Shown: in pieces, positions 15,130-25,422 of the stretch
How positions within the stretch are numbered: the stretch's first letter is position 1
How the letters are laid out: the number at the start of each line of letters is the position of its first letter
NCBI RefSeq assembly: GCF_001442805.1
Contig: NZ_CP011131.1
Span: 5,518,001 to 5,582,000 of the forward strand
Source: Lysobacter gummosus
GTDB lineage: Bacteria > Pseudomonadota > Gammaproteobacteria > Xanthomonadales > Xanthomonadaceae
Length of the DNA stretch: 64,000 nt
Direction of reading: 5' to 3'
Notes under the pieces: model-generated
Seen by the model: only the letters and a program-made list of their open reading frames with translations
The model's database searches: none
Told to the model about the DNA's origin: nothing
Position numbers and translations under genes: made by a program

Positions 15130-16182
15130 ATGAACGACGCGCCCGCCCCCCGAGGCCGGGTCACCCTGGCCGATATCGCCCGGGCCTGCGGCCTGTCGCG
15201 CGCGACGGTTTCGCTGGTCCTGCGCGGCAGCCCGCTGGTCCATTCCGACACCCGCGCCCGGGTCGAAGCCGAGCTCAAGCGCCAAGGCTACGTCTATCAC
15301 CGAGGCGCCGCCAATCTGCGCCGCAAGGTGTCCACCGGCGTGGCCCTGGTGATCAACGACCTGTCCAACCCGTTCTTCGCCGAATTCGCCGCCGGCGTGG
15401 ACGAATGGCTGGCCACGGCCGGCTTCGTCACCTTGCTGGGCAGCACCAACGAGTCGGTCGAACGCCAACAGGCGGTGCTGACCTCGCTGATGGAGCACGA
15501 TCCGGCGGGCATCATCCTGTCGCCCGCCGAAGGCAGCGACGGGGCGCGGGTGCGCCAGCAGATCGGCGAACGCACGCCGGTGCTGGTGTTCAACCGCGAG
15601 CTCGACGGCACCGCGTGGGACTTCCTCGCCCTGGACAACACCCACGGCGCGCGTCTGGCGACGCGGCATCTGCTCGATCGCGGCCATCGCCGCATCGCCT
15701 TCTTCGGCGGCCATCGCGATTCGTCCTCGTGCCGGCAACGCCGCCAGGGCTATCGCGAGGCGCTGGCCGAAGCCGGGGTGGAGCCCGAGCCGCAGTGGCT
15801 GGTCGAATGCGCCCCCACTCGCCTTGAAGCCGCGCAGCAGACCGGCGCGCTGTTCGTGCGCGATCCGGCGCCGACCGCGGCGGTTTGCTACAACGACGCG
15901 GTCGCGCTCGGGCTGATGGCCGGACTGGTGGCGCGCGGACGCCGCGCCGGCGGCGACTTCGCCGTGGTCGGATTCGACGACATTCCCGAAGCCTCTGTCG
16001 CCTCGCCCACGCTCACCACGATCGCGGTCGATCCGCGCGCGCGCGGCCGCCAGGCCGCCGAATTGATCCTCAAGCGTCTGCGCGAACCCGAGCTGCCGCA
16101 CGCCCACACCGTTGCCCCCGTCCGGCTGCAGGCACGCAGCAGCAGCGAGGTGCTTGTTCCGCCGCCCGGAGAGTCCGCATGA
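15130..16182 (+). CDS. LacI-family transcriptional regulator of mannose/mannoside use
   Basis: A 350-residue LacI/GalR protein. The ATG at 15130 places the helix-turn-helix (VTLADIARACGLSRATVSLVLRG) at residues ~12-35, followed by the hinge and a periplasmic-binding-like sensor domain (GVALVINDLSNPFFAEFAAG, DFAVVGFDDIPEASVASPTLTT). It begins a five-gene set; its stop overlaps the permease start as ATGA. It probably represses both this operon and the divergent mannosidase through the TTTAGA palindromes, with mannose or a derivative as inducer. Confidence 0.93.
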   Translation: MNDAPAPRGRVTLADIARACGLSRATVSLVLRGSPLVHSDTRARVEAELKRQGYVYHRGAANLRRKVSTGVALVINDLSNPFFAEFAAGVDEWLATAGFVTLLGSTNESVERQQAVLTSLMEHDPAGIILSPAEGSDGARVRQQIGERTPVLVFNRELDGTAWDFLALDNTHGARLATRHLLDRGHRRIAFFGGHRDSSSCRQRRQGYREALAEAGVEPEPQWLVECAPTRLEAAQQTGALFVRDPAPTAAVCYNDAVALGLMAGLVARGRRAGGDFAVVGFDDIPEASVASPTLTTIAVDPRARGRQAAELILKRLREPELPHAHTVAPVRLQARSSSEVLVPPPGESA

Positions 16183-17477
16183 GTCGTCGCGACATGTCCT
16201 ACACCGCCGCGCTCGCGGTGGTGACCATCATCTTCTTCACCTGGGGCGGACTGACCAGCCTCAACGACGTGCTGATCCCGCATCTCAAAGCCGTGTTCCA
16301 GATGAACTACGCGCAGTCGATGCTGATCCAGTCGACCTTCTTCGGCGCCTACTTCCTGATGTCGCTGCCGGCCAGCAAGGTGGTGGCGAAGTTCGGCTAC
16401 AAGAACAGCATCGTGATCGGCCTGATCGTCGCCGCCATCGGCGCGGCGATGTTCTTTCCGGCCGCGCGCATTCCCTCGTATCCGCTGTTCCTGGGCGCGC
16501 TGTTCGTGCTCGCCAGCGGCATCACCCTGCTGCAGGTCTCGGCCAACCCCTACATCAGCCTCCTCGGCGATCCGGCCGGCGCACCCAGCCGCCTGAACCT
16601 GGCGCAGGCGCTCAATTCGCTGGGTACCACGGTGTTTCCGTACGTGATCGGCCCGCTGATCCTGTCCGGCACCGTGCTCACGCTGGACGAACTGGCGGCC
16701 AAGCCGGTCGCCGAGCAGATCGCCTACCGCGCGCACGAAGCCGCGTCGGTGCAGATGCCGTACATGATCATCGCCGGCTGCCTGCTGCTGCTCGCGGTGT
16801 TCGTCTACACCATGCGCATCCCGTCGCTGGTCGAGGCCACCGAGAGCGCCGATCCGGTGCATCACAGCTTTACCGAGGTGCTGAGCCAGAAGCATCTGTT
16901 CTTCGGCGTGATCGCGATCTTCGTCTATGTCGGCGCCGAGGTTTCGATCGGCAGCTTCCTGATCAACTACATCTCCGCGCCCGAGATCGGCAACCTCGAT
17001 CACGCCATCGCCAGCAAGTACCTGGCGTATTACTGGGGCGGCGCGATGGTCGGCCGCTTCATCGGCGCGGCGCTGTTGCGCGTGGCCGATGCGCGCAAGC
17101 TGCTGGCCCTGTTCGCCGTCGCGGTGATCGCGCTGCTGGCGGTGACGATGTCCACCAAGGGTTCGATCGCGATGTACGCGGTGCTGTCGATCGGCCTGTT
17201 CAACTCGATCATGTTCCCGACCATCTTCACCATCGCCATCGAGCGCCTCGGCCCGATGACCAGCAAGGCCTCCAGCCTGCTGATCATGGGCATCGTCGGC
17301 GGCGCGGTGATTCCGCTGGCGCAGGGCGCGCTGTCGGACGTCATCGGCGTGCAGCACTCGTTCGTGATTCCGCTGGTGTGTTACGTCTTCATCGTCTGGT
17401 ACGGCCTGAGCGGTTCGCGCATCCGCGCAGGACAAGGCCAGCACACCAGCACGCAAGCTTCAGGAGTGATGCATTGA
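16179..17477 (+). CDS. MFS sugar permease of the FucP/GlcP (FGHS) type
   Basis: A 432-residue, 12-helix major facilitator. The start reads MSRRDMSYTAALAVVTIIFF; signature stretches include FFTWGGLTSLNDVLIPHLK, LLQVSANPYISLLGDP and LNLAQALNSLGTTVFP, typical of the fucose:glucose:galactose:H+ symporter family. It overlaps the LacI stop by 4 nt and the kinase start by 1 nt, so co-expression is near certain. Mannose, or fructose released from it, is the likely substrate from context. Confidence 0.9.
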   Translation: MSRRDMSYTAALAVVTIIFFTWGGLTSLNDVLIPHLKAVFQMNYAQSMLIQSTFFGAYFLMSLPASKVVAKFGYKNSIVIGLIVAAIGAAMFFPAARIPSYPLFLGALFVLASGITLLQVSANPYISLLGDPAGAPSRLNLAQALNSLGTTVFPYVIGPLILSGTVLTLDELAAKPVAEQIAYRAHEAASVQMPYMIIAGCLLLLAVFVYTMRIPSLVEATESADPVHHSFTEVLSQKHLFFGVIAIFVYVGAEVSIGSFLINYISAPEIGNLDHAIASKYLAYYWGGAMVGRFIGAALLRVADARKLLALFAVAVIALLAVTMSTKGSIAMYAVLSIGLFNSIMFPTIFTIAIERLGPMTSKASSLLIMGIVGGAVIPLAQGALSDVIGVQHSFVIPLVCYVFIVWYGLSGSRIRAGQGQHTSTQASGVMH

Positions 17478-18493
17478 TGTCCGCTGCACCGCCGGCCGCC
17501 GCCGCCGCCGCCCACGCCGCCATCGTCTGCTTCGGCGAGGCGTTGATCGATTTTCTCGCACGTCCGGCCACCGCCGCGGGCGAGCCGCGCCATTTCGTCG
17601 AATACGCCGGCGGCGCGCCGGCCAATGTCGCCGTCGCCGCCGCGCGCCTGGGCGGCAACGCACGCTTCCTGGGCATGCTGGGCCAGGACATGTTCGGCGA
17701 TTTCCTCGCCGAGCAGTTCGACCACTATGGCGTGGACACGCGCCACATCCTGCGTACGGATGAAGCCAAGACCGCGCTGGCCTTCGTTTCGCTCGACGGC
17801 GACGGCGAGCGCAGCTTCAGTTTCTACCGCCCGCCCGCCGCCGACCTGCTGTTCCGCGATTCGGACTTCCGCGCCGACAGTTTCAACGGCGCCGGCGTGT
17901 TCCACGTGTGCTCCAACAGCCTGACCGAAGAAGCGATCGCCGCGACCACGCTGGCGGGCATGCGCCGCGCGCGCATGGCCGGCGCGCTGGTGAGCATGGA
18001 CATGAATCTGCGGCCGTCGCTGTGGCCGGCCGACGTCGACCCCGCGCCGCGATTGCTGGCGGCATTGCTGGAAGCCGACCTGATCAAGCTGTGCGGCAGC
18101 GAGTTCGAATTCCTCGCCCGCCACCTGGGCGGCGAAGAAGCCGCCTTGCAGCGGCTGTGGCACGGATACGCGACCTGCGTGCTGATCACCGACGGCGCCA
18201 CCCCGATCCGCTGGTTCACCCGCACCCGCCGCGGCGAAGCGGCGACCTTCCGGGTCGCGCCCAGCGACACCACCGGCGCCGGCGATGCGTTCGTCGGCGG
18301 CCTGTTGCAGCGCCTGGCCAGTCTGGGCGTGAGCGCGGCCAATTTCGCCGATTTCCTGCAGCGCGAAGACGACTTCGTCGGTGCGCTGCGCTATGCCGCC
18401 GCGGCCGGCGCGCTCGCCACGACCCGCCACGGCGCGTTCGCGGCGATGCCCAGCGCGGCCGATGTCGAACGACTGATGCAGGAACAATCATGA
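17477..18493 (+). CDS. PfkB-family sugar kinase, probable fructokinase
   Basis: A 338-residue ribokinase-fold kinase. Substrate site: FVEYAGGAPANVAVAAARLG near residues 37-56. ATP/anion-hole signature: DTTGAGDAFVGG near 270, containing the catalytic Asp. The Ala-rich start (MSAAPPAAAAAAHAA) may be longer than the true N-terminus. With the downstream mannose-isomerase-like enzyme it would convert fructose to fructose-6-phosphate, feeding glycolysis. Mannokinase activity is an alternative. Confidence 0.88.
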   Translation: MSAAPPAAAAAAHAAIVCFGEALIDFLARPATAAGEPRHFVEYAGGAPANVAVAAARLGGNARFLGMLGQDMFGDFLAEQFDHYGVDTRHILRTDEAKTALAFVSLDGDGERSFSFYRPPAADLLFRDSDFRADSFNGAGVFHVCSNSLTEEAIAATTLAGMRRARMAGALVSMDMNLRPSLWPADVDPAPRLLAALLEADLIKLCGSEFEFLARHLGGEEAALQRLWHGYATCVLITDGATPIRWFTRTRRGEAATFRVAPSDTTGAGDAFVGGLLQRLASLGVSAANFADFLQREDDFVGALRYAAAAGALATTRHGAFAAMPSAADVERLMQEQS

Positions 18494-19704
18494 ATCTTCC
18501 GTTGCACCCGCTGCCCGATTTCCGCGATGCCGAAGTGTTGCGCGCGCACGTCCAGGACACGATGGCGTTCTACGACCCGGTCGCGCTCGACCCGGACGGC
18601 GGCTTCTTCCATTACTTCCGCGACGACGGCACGGTGTACGAGGCCTCGCACCGTCACCTCGTCAGCAGCACGCGTTTCGTCTTCAACTACGCGATGGCGG
18701 CGATCGAGTTCGGCCGCGACGATTACCGCGAACGCGCCCGCCACGGCCTGCGTTATCTGCGCGAGAAACACCGCAACGCGCAGACCGGCGGTTACGCCTG
18801 GACGATCCGCGACGGCGCGCCCGAAGACCGCATGAACCACTGCTACGGCGGCGCGTTCGTGCTGCTGGCCTATTCAACCGCGCTCAAGGCCGACATCGCC
18901 GAAGCCGCCGCGTGGATGGACGAAACCTGGGAGCTGCTGGAAACGCGCTTCTGGGAGCCGCAGCACGGCCTGTACCGCGACGAAGCCGACGCCGACTGGA
19001 ACTTCAGCGATTACCGCGGCCAGAACGCCAACATGCACATGTGCGAGGCGATGCTGGCGGCGTTCGAGGCCTCCGGTCAGGCGCGCTATCTCGACCGCGC
19101 GCTGACCCTGGCGCAGAACATGACCCAGCGTCAGGCGGCGAAGGCCGACGGCCTGGTGTGGGAACACTACGATCGCGACTGGAACATCGACTGGGATTAT
19201 CACCGCGACGATCCCAAGCACTTGTTCCGCCCCTGGGGTTTCCAGCCCGGCCATCAGACCGAATGGGCGAAGCTGCTGTTGATCCTCGATCGCCACCTGA
19301 GCGCGCGCGGCGACGCGCCGGACTGGCTGGTGCCGACGGCGCGGCATTTGTTCGACGTCGCCATCGCGCGTTCGTGGGACGACGAATTCGGCGGGCTGGT
19401 CTACGGCTTCGCGCCGGACGGCTCGGTCTGCGACGACGACAAATACTTCTGGGTCCAGGCCGAATCGCTGGCGACCGCCGCGCTGCTGGGCGCGCGCACT
19501 GGCGACAACCTGTACTGGCAGTGGTACGACAAGCTGTGGGCATATGCGTGGCAGCACATGGTCGATCATCGCTACGGCGCGTGGTATCGCATCCTCGATC
19601 GCCACAACCGCAAGTACGACGACGAAAAGAGTCCGGCCGGCAAGACCGATTACCACACCATGGGCGCGTGCTTTGAGGTGATGCGCCTGTTGCGGGCGGG
19701 CTGA
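18490..19704 (+). CDS. AGE-family epimerase/isomerase, probable D-mannose isomerase
   Basis: A 404-residue (alpha/alpha)6-barrel protein of the N-acylglucosamine 2-epimerase superfamily. Family features include GGFFHYFRDDG, the SSTRFVFNYA helix, MNHCYGGAFVLLAYS, GQNANMHMCEAML and the conserved His/Glu region PWGFQPGHQTEWAKLL. Bacterial mannose isomerases (YihS-like relatives) have this length and motif set. It overlaps the kinase stop by 4 nt. Pathway logic: mannosidase releases mannose, this enzyme makes fructose, the kinase makes fructose-6-phosphate. Cellobiose 2-epimerase is a less likely alternative. Confidence 0.85.
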   Translation: MNLPLHPLPDFRDAEVLRAHVQDTMAFYDPVALDPDGGFFHYFRDDGTVYEASHRHLVSSTRFVFNYAMAAIEFGRDDYRERARHGLRYLREKHRNAQTGGYAWTIRDGAPEDRMNHCYGGAFVLLAYSTALKADIAEAAAWMDETWELLETRFWEPQHGLYRDEADADWNFSDYRGQNANMHMCEAMLAAFEASGQARYLDRALTLAQNMTQRQAAKADGLVWEHYDRDWNIDWDYHRDDPKHLFRPWGFQPGHQTEWAKLLLILDRHLSARGDAPDWLVPTARHLFDVAIARSWDDEFGGLVYGFAPDGSVCDDDKYFWVQAESLATAALLGARTGDNLYWQWYDKLWAYAWQHMVDHRYGAWYRILDRHNRKYDDEKSPAGKTDYHTMGACFEVMRLLRAG

Positions 19705-19770
19705 TTCGCCCGCGTTGCCGTTGCCGGTCCTCCCGGCCGGCGGCGCAACGCCGCATTCATTCGCCGCCGG

Positions 19771-19796
19771 CGCGGCATGACGCCCGTCATGCCGCG
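19771..19796. repeat. 26-bp perfect palindrome after the mannose operon
   Basis: CGCGGCATGACG and CGTCATGCCGCG flank a 2-bp CC centre. It lies 67 bp after the isomerase stop and 74 bp before the SnoaL-like gene. No U-tract follows, so it may be an operator for the next gene or a hairpin protecting the operon's 3' end. Confidence 0.55.
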
Positions 19797-19869
19797 ACGC
19801 TGACGCGCGTACGCGGCGCGCTAACGTACCCAGGCCTATTCTGCCGGCTCCTTTCACCGGAGGGTGGGC

Positions 19870-20235
19870 ATGGACATTCAACAGATCGCCGATCGTTACG
19901 TCGCCTTGTGTCGCGAAGGCAAGCACGAACAGATCACCCGCGAGCTTTACGCGGAAGACGCCTCCAGCGTCGAGGCACCCGGTCACGAAGACGGCCCCCT
20001 GGGCAATGTCAAAGGGCGCGAGGCGATCCTGGCCAAAGGCCGCGCGTTCCAGGACGACGTGATCGAAGTGCACGGCAGCTGGTGCAGCGATCCGGTCGTC
20101 GGCGGCAACTGGTTCAGCCTCGCGATGAGCATCGATGCGACCTACAAGAGCATGGGCCGCATGCCCATGGCCGAAGTCGCGGTGTATCAGGTGCGAGGCG
20201 GCAAGATCGTGCACGAGCAGTTCTTCTACGGCTGA
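19870..20235 (+). CDS. SnoaL/NTF2-like small protein
   Basis: A 121-residue protein with the NTF2-like layout: N-terminal helices (IQQIADRYVALCREGKHEQIT), then ELYAEDASSVEAPG, KGREAILAKGRAF and a final beta-sheet (AEVAVYQVRGGKIVHEQFFYG). Such proteins are often ketosteroid-isomerase-like or polyketide-cyclase-like enzymes or binding proteins; no specific catalytic residues can be assigned. The ATG at 19870 has CGGAGGG nicely spaced. Monocistronic. Confidence 0.85.
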   Translation: MDIQQIADRYVALCREGKHEQITRELYAEDASSVEAPGHEDGPLGNVKGREAILAKGRAFQDDVIEVHGSWCSDPVVGGNWFSLAMSIDATYKSMGRMPMAEVAVYQVRGGKIVHEQFFYG

Positions 20236-20294
20236 GTCGTTCGGCGCGGAGCCGGACTGCGGGATCGCTGCGGCGGTCTCGCGGCCCGCATCGA

Positions 20295-20801
20295 TCAGCG
20301 CATCGAGGTCACGCCGGCCCAGATCGCGCCCATCAACAGCGCGCTGACCGGCGCGACCAATAGCGCGAGCACCGGCAACAGCGCCACGGCGATGACCAGG
20401 GCGAGTACGTTCGAGGCCATCGGCCGGCCGGCGCGCATGCGTTGTTGGATCGCTTTGCCTTGCAGCAACGCCGCCAGCGCCGTCATCAGCAGCGGTTGCG
20501 CCAGCCACGCACCCAGCCATAACGGCACCGGCGCGATATGCAGGATGCGCGAGCCGATCAACAACGCGGTCAGCATCGCTGTCGTCAACACGGGACCGAT
20601 CAACAAGGCCACCGCCCACGCGGTGCCGCGCTGCTTCTGCGCGGCGTAGTTCAAGGCGATCACGACGGTGCCGGCGAAGACGCTGCCCACGACGCTGGCC
20701 AGAGCGATCGCGGGCAGGCCGAACATGCCGCGCTCTTCGTCGGCGGCATCTGGCCGCTGGATATTCGCGGCGGGCGGGCGATACGGATCGATGTCGCTCA
20801 C
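20295..20801 (-). CDS. Small integral membrane protein, tandem paralogue 4
   Basis: A 168-residue membrane protein. The GTG at 20801 is chosen because GGGAG lies nine nt upstream and it puts DIDPYRPP at the N-terminus, matching DGPSPYRAP and DSNNPYEAP of its neighbours. Four hydrophobic segments; the first ends in the shared ALNYAAQKQRG motif, later QGKAIQQRMRAGRPM parallels its paralogues. Unknown function. Confidence 0.78.
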   Translation of the reverse strand: MSDIDPYRPPAANIQRPDAADEERGMFGLPAIALASVVGSVFAGTVVIALNYAAQKQRGTAWAVALLIGPVLTTAMLTALLIGSRILHIAPVPLWLGAWLAQPLLMTALAALLQGKAIQQRMRAGRPMASNVLALVIAVALLPVLALLVAPVSALLMGAIWAGVTSMR

Positions 20802-20894
20802 TGCATCGTCTCCCGATACGGACGCGACATTATCCGACGACGCGATCGGCGCAGCCATTCGCTTCGACCGGCGGATGCATGAAAAGCGACCGGC

Positions 20895-21386
20895 TCACGC
20901 CGAAGATTCGACCAAGCCGATCACGGTGAACGTCAACATCAGGATCAACGGAAACATGACCGCGAACAGCACGAACGCCAACGCGACCAGCACCGCGTGC
21001 CACAGCGACCGCGCCGGCACGCCCGCGGCCGCCTGCGCGCGGATCGCGCCGCCTTGCGCCCAATCGGCGAACAGGCAGGCCGCCGCCGGCAGCAGCACCA
21101 GATAGCTCAACACCACGGTGATGCGCTGCGCGCCCTGCGCGTTGAACACGTAGCCGAGCGCGCTGATGGCGGCGAACGCCAGCACCGGCACGATCACCAG
21201 CCGCAGCACCCAGGCCGTGCCGCGCCGGCCCAGCGCAACGTAGTTCATCGACATCAGCCAGACGCCGGCCAATACGCTGCCGATCACGCTGGCCACGGCG
21301 ATGGCGATCAGGCCGAACAAGGGCCGGTTGTGCGCGGTCGCGCCGTCTTTGCCGTCCGGCGCCCGATAGGGACTGGGTCCATCCAT
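20895..21386 (-). CDS. Small integral membrane protein, tandem paralogue 3
   Basis: A 163-residue protein beginning MDGPSPYRAPDGKDG, with ATG at 21386 preceded by GGAG. About four transmembrane helices. The first helix ends SMNYVALGRRGTAWVLRL, strongly like ALNYAAHGRKRLSWVLRI of paralogue 1. No family name is known to me. It lies in the same direction as its three relatives with 90-230 bp gaps. Confidence 0.8.
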   Translation of the reverse strand: MDGPSPYRAPDGKDGATAHNRPLFGLIAIAVASVIGSVLAGVWLMSMNYVALGRRGTAWVLRLVIVPVLAFAAISALGYVFNAQGAQRITVVLSYLVLLPAAACLFADWAQGGAIRAQAAAGVPARSLWHAVLVALAFVLFAVMFPLILMLTFTVIGLVESSA

Positions 21387-21618
21387 TCGCCATCTCCGTC
21401 ATCTATCGAGCGCGAGGGTCGCGTATGCGCGTGGCCACAGCGCGATTGGCGCGCGGGAAGCACGCCGCCGCTTGCCTTCACCGAGCATACCCGTCCCGGC
21501 AGAACGAAACCGGCCGATGCAGCACCTGCTCCGACTGGACGCCTTCGACGCAACACCTTCGACGCAGCGGTACGACTCGACACAGCAGATCGCTCGCGCA
21601 GCCCGCGAGCGACCCGGC

Positions 21619-22092
21619 TCAGCTCATTTCGAAACCGAATCCGTAGATGGCGATGGCGACCAAGCCCAGCAGCGCCGCCAACAGCACCAGCGCGACCAGC
21701 ACGCCGACACCGGCGGCGACCCAGTTGGAACGCATCGGCAATCCAGCCGAGACCCGCGCGGCGATCGTGTCGCCCTGGGTGTGCTTCATCCAGTAACCGA
21801 CCGCGAGCATCTGCGGGATCAGATAGACGATGCCGGGCACCTGCTCGGGCAGCAGCATCGACAGCGCCACCACCACGACCATGCCCGCCAGCCCAGCCCA
21901 GCGCACCTTGCGCGCCAGATCGAACTGGCCCAGCGCGGCGTGATTCATCGCCAGCACCCAGCCGCCGGCGAGCGCCGACCCCAGGAAGGTCGCGACGTAG
22001 ATTCCGCTGGTACGGAACAAGGGGCGGCCGGTATCGGCGACCGCGTCCACCACGGCGGCGGCGGGGGCTTCGTAGGGGTTGTTTGAGTCCAT
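21619..22092 (-). CDS. Small integral membrane protein, tandem paralogue 2
   Basis: A 157-residue protein beginning MDSNNPYEAPAAAV, with AGGAG at the proper distance. Four predicted helices, the shared AMNHAALGQFDLARKV after helix 1 and the ISARVSAGLPMRSNW-type loop (ARVSAGLPMRSNWVAAG) before the last helix, matching YRAKLPMRSWLVSAG in paralogue 1. Function unknown. Confidence 0.8.
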   Translation of the reverse strand: MDSNNPYEAPAAAVVDAVADTGRPLFRTSGIYVATFLGSALAGGWVLAMNHAALGQFDLARKVRWAGLAGMVVVVALSMLLPEQVPGIVYLIPQMLAVGYWMKHTQGDTIAARVSAGLPMRSNWVAAGVGVLVALVLLAALLGLVAIAIYGFGFEMS

Positions 22093-22248
22093 TCCTTGCT
22101 CTCCTGATAGTCCTCGCGTGATTACGCGAGATAGATATTGGTATCCCGACTAACCGCCCGGCGGCCGGACGTTGCCTTCGTGCGTGACAGATCGTCCCGA
22201 TTGTGCGTGCCAAAACCTTCAGCAATGCCACACCGACGCACCGTCACT

Positions 22249-22752
22249 TCACCTACCTGTAATGACATGCGAACCAAGGGCAAACAGCACCAGCCACAAC
22301 ACCAGCGTTACCCAAACTCCAGCGATCAAGCCCGCGCTTACTAACCACGAACGCATCGGCAACTTGGCGCGATAACGGGCATTCAATTCCTTGCCCTGCA
22401 AACAATAAGCCAGGGCGCCGACGACCATCGCCTGGATCAGCGTCGATATCGTCATGTCCATCCATGCGAACCTGCTGTCGTGGTTGTAGCTCAACAGCAG
22501 CAGCGCATAACTGAGCACAACGACGGCTGGCGCGACCAGCGCGAACACTGCAATCCGTAACACCCAAGACAGCCGTTTTCTGCCATGAGCCGCGTAGTTC
22601 AGCGCGATCATGAGCAAACCGGCGACCGAGGTCGCAAGCACCGTGGCGACGATGATCGTTCCGAGGTTGAACCACGGCCGCTGCGGATCGAGCGCCGGAT
22701 CGCGGAAGCTGGCGGTGGGAGCCACCGCGCGGGTATAGATACCTTCGTCCAT
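22249..22752 (-). CDS. Small integral membrane protein, tandem paralogue 1
   Basis: A 167-residue protein from ATG 22752 (MDEGIYTRAVAPTASF). Four helices, with ALNYAAHGRKRLSWVLRI after the first and LQGKELNARYRAKLPMRS before the last. It lacks the N-terminal D-x-Y-x-P-P motif of the others in exact form and has a weak ribosome-binding sequence; the most diverged copy. It lies just downstream of rpoD's terminator. Confidence 0.77.
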   Translation of the reverse strand: MDEGIYTRAVAPTASFRDPALDPQRPWFNLGTIIVATVLATSVAGLLMIALNYAAHGRKRLSWVLRIAVFALVAPAVVVLSYALLLLSYNHDSRFAWMDMTISTLIQAMVVGALAYCLQGKELNARYRAKLPMRSWLVSAGLIAGVWVTLVLWLVLFALGSHVITGR

Positions 22753-22835
22753 GACGCCGTGTCCGTCTGGCGGCGACGCGGCCGCGACCGGACGATACCA
22801 CCGCCAGCCACGGCTTTGAATGCGCGCCCCAAAAC

Positions 22836-22865
22836 GCAACAGGCCCCGCGAACGGGGCCTGTTGC
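22836..22865 (-). terminator. rpoD terminator
   Basis: A perfect 13-bp stem (GCAACAGGCCCCG/CGGGGCCTGTTGC) with a 4-nt loop; on the minus strand it is followed by GTTTT. It lies 24 bp after the rpoD stop. Confidence 0.88.
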
Positions 22866-22889
22866 TTGCTACTCACGCAGTCGTCGAGA

Positions 22890-24755
<1,866 letters not shown>

Positions 24756-24849
24756 GGGCTGCGCCACCGCGCTATTGAGGGTAGGGAACGCTCCAGTATA
24801 TCAGGTCCGGGCGGCCCGGCCGGGACTACGCGGCGGGGCAGCGGTCGGA

Positions 24850-25290
24850 TCAGGACCGGAGGAGAAAGGTGACCGGGCCGTCGTTGACCAGGCTGACGAC
24901 CATATGGGCGCCGAACCGGCCGGTTTCCACCCCCGCGGGGTGACGTTGCCGGCAGGTTTCGACTAAACGGTTGAATATCGGTTCAGCCAGCCCCGGGGCG
25001 GCGGCCGTGCTGAAGCCCGGACGCATCCCGCTGCTGGTGTCGGCGGCCAGGGTGAACTGGCTGACCAGCAACAGCCCCCCGCCGGTATCGGCCAGGGCCC
25101 AGTTCATGCGTCCGGCCTCATCGGCAAATACACGGTATCCGAGCAGCCGTTCGGCCATGCGCGTGATCTGGGGCTCGCCGTCGCCCGGTTCAACCCCGAC
25201 CAGGGCCAGCAGGCCCGGGCCGATCGCGCCGACGGTTTCGCCCTCGACCACCACGCGGGCCTGGGTCACGCGCTGGATGAGGCTGAGCAT
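24850..25290 (-). CDS. dtd: D-aminoacyl-tRNA deacylase
   Basis: A 146-residue Dtd. Characteristic start MLSLIQRVTQARVVVEGE, catalytic-pocket motifs SQFTLAADTSSGMRPGF and the C-terminal Gly-Pro-like element VNDGPVTFLL. It hydrolyses D-amino acids mischarged on tRNAs. It is transcribed in the same direction as rpoD, 94 bp upstream of it. Confidence 0.96.
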   Translation of the reverse strand: MLSLIQRVTQARVVVEGETVGAIGPGLLALVGVEPGDGEPQITRMAERLLGYRVFADEAGRMNWALADTGGGLLLVSQFTLAADTSSGMRPGFSTAAAPGLAEPIFNRLVETCRQRHPAGVETGRFGAHMVVSLVNDGPVTFLLRS

Positions 25291-25422
25291 GCGGCGGCGA
25301 TCGCGATGTGTCTGGGAACATCATTGTAAAGCCTGCATCGCGCCGGCTTCTGCGCTCTACCGTCAGCGAACCGGTTCAAGCGGCGGCGCGGGCGCGCAAA
25401 CCGCAGCGGCTACACTCGCGGC

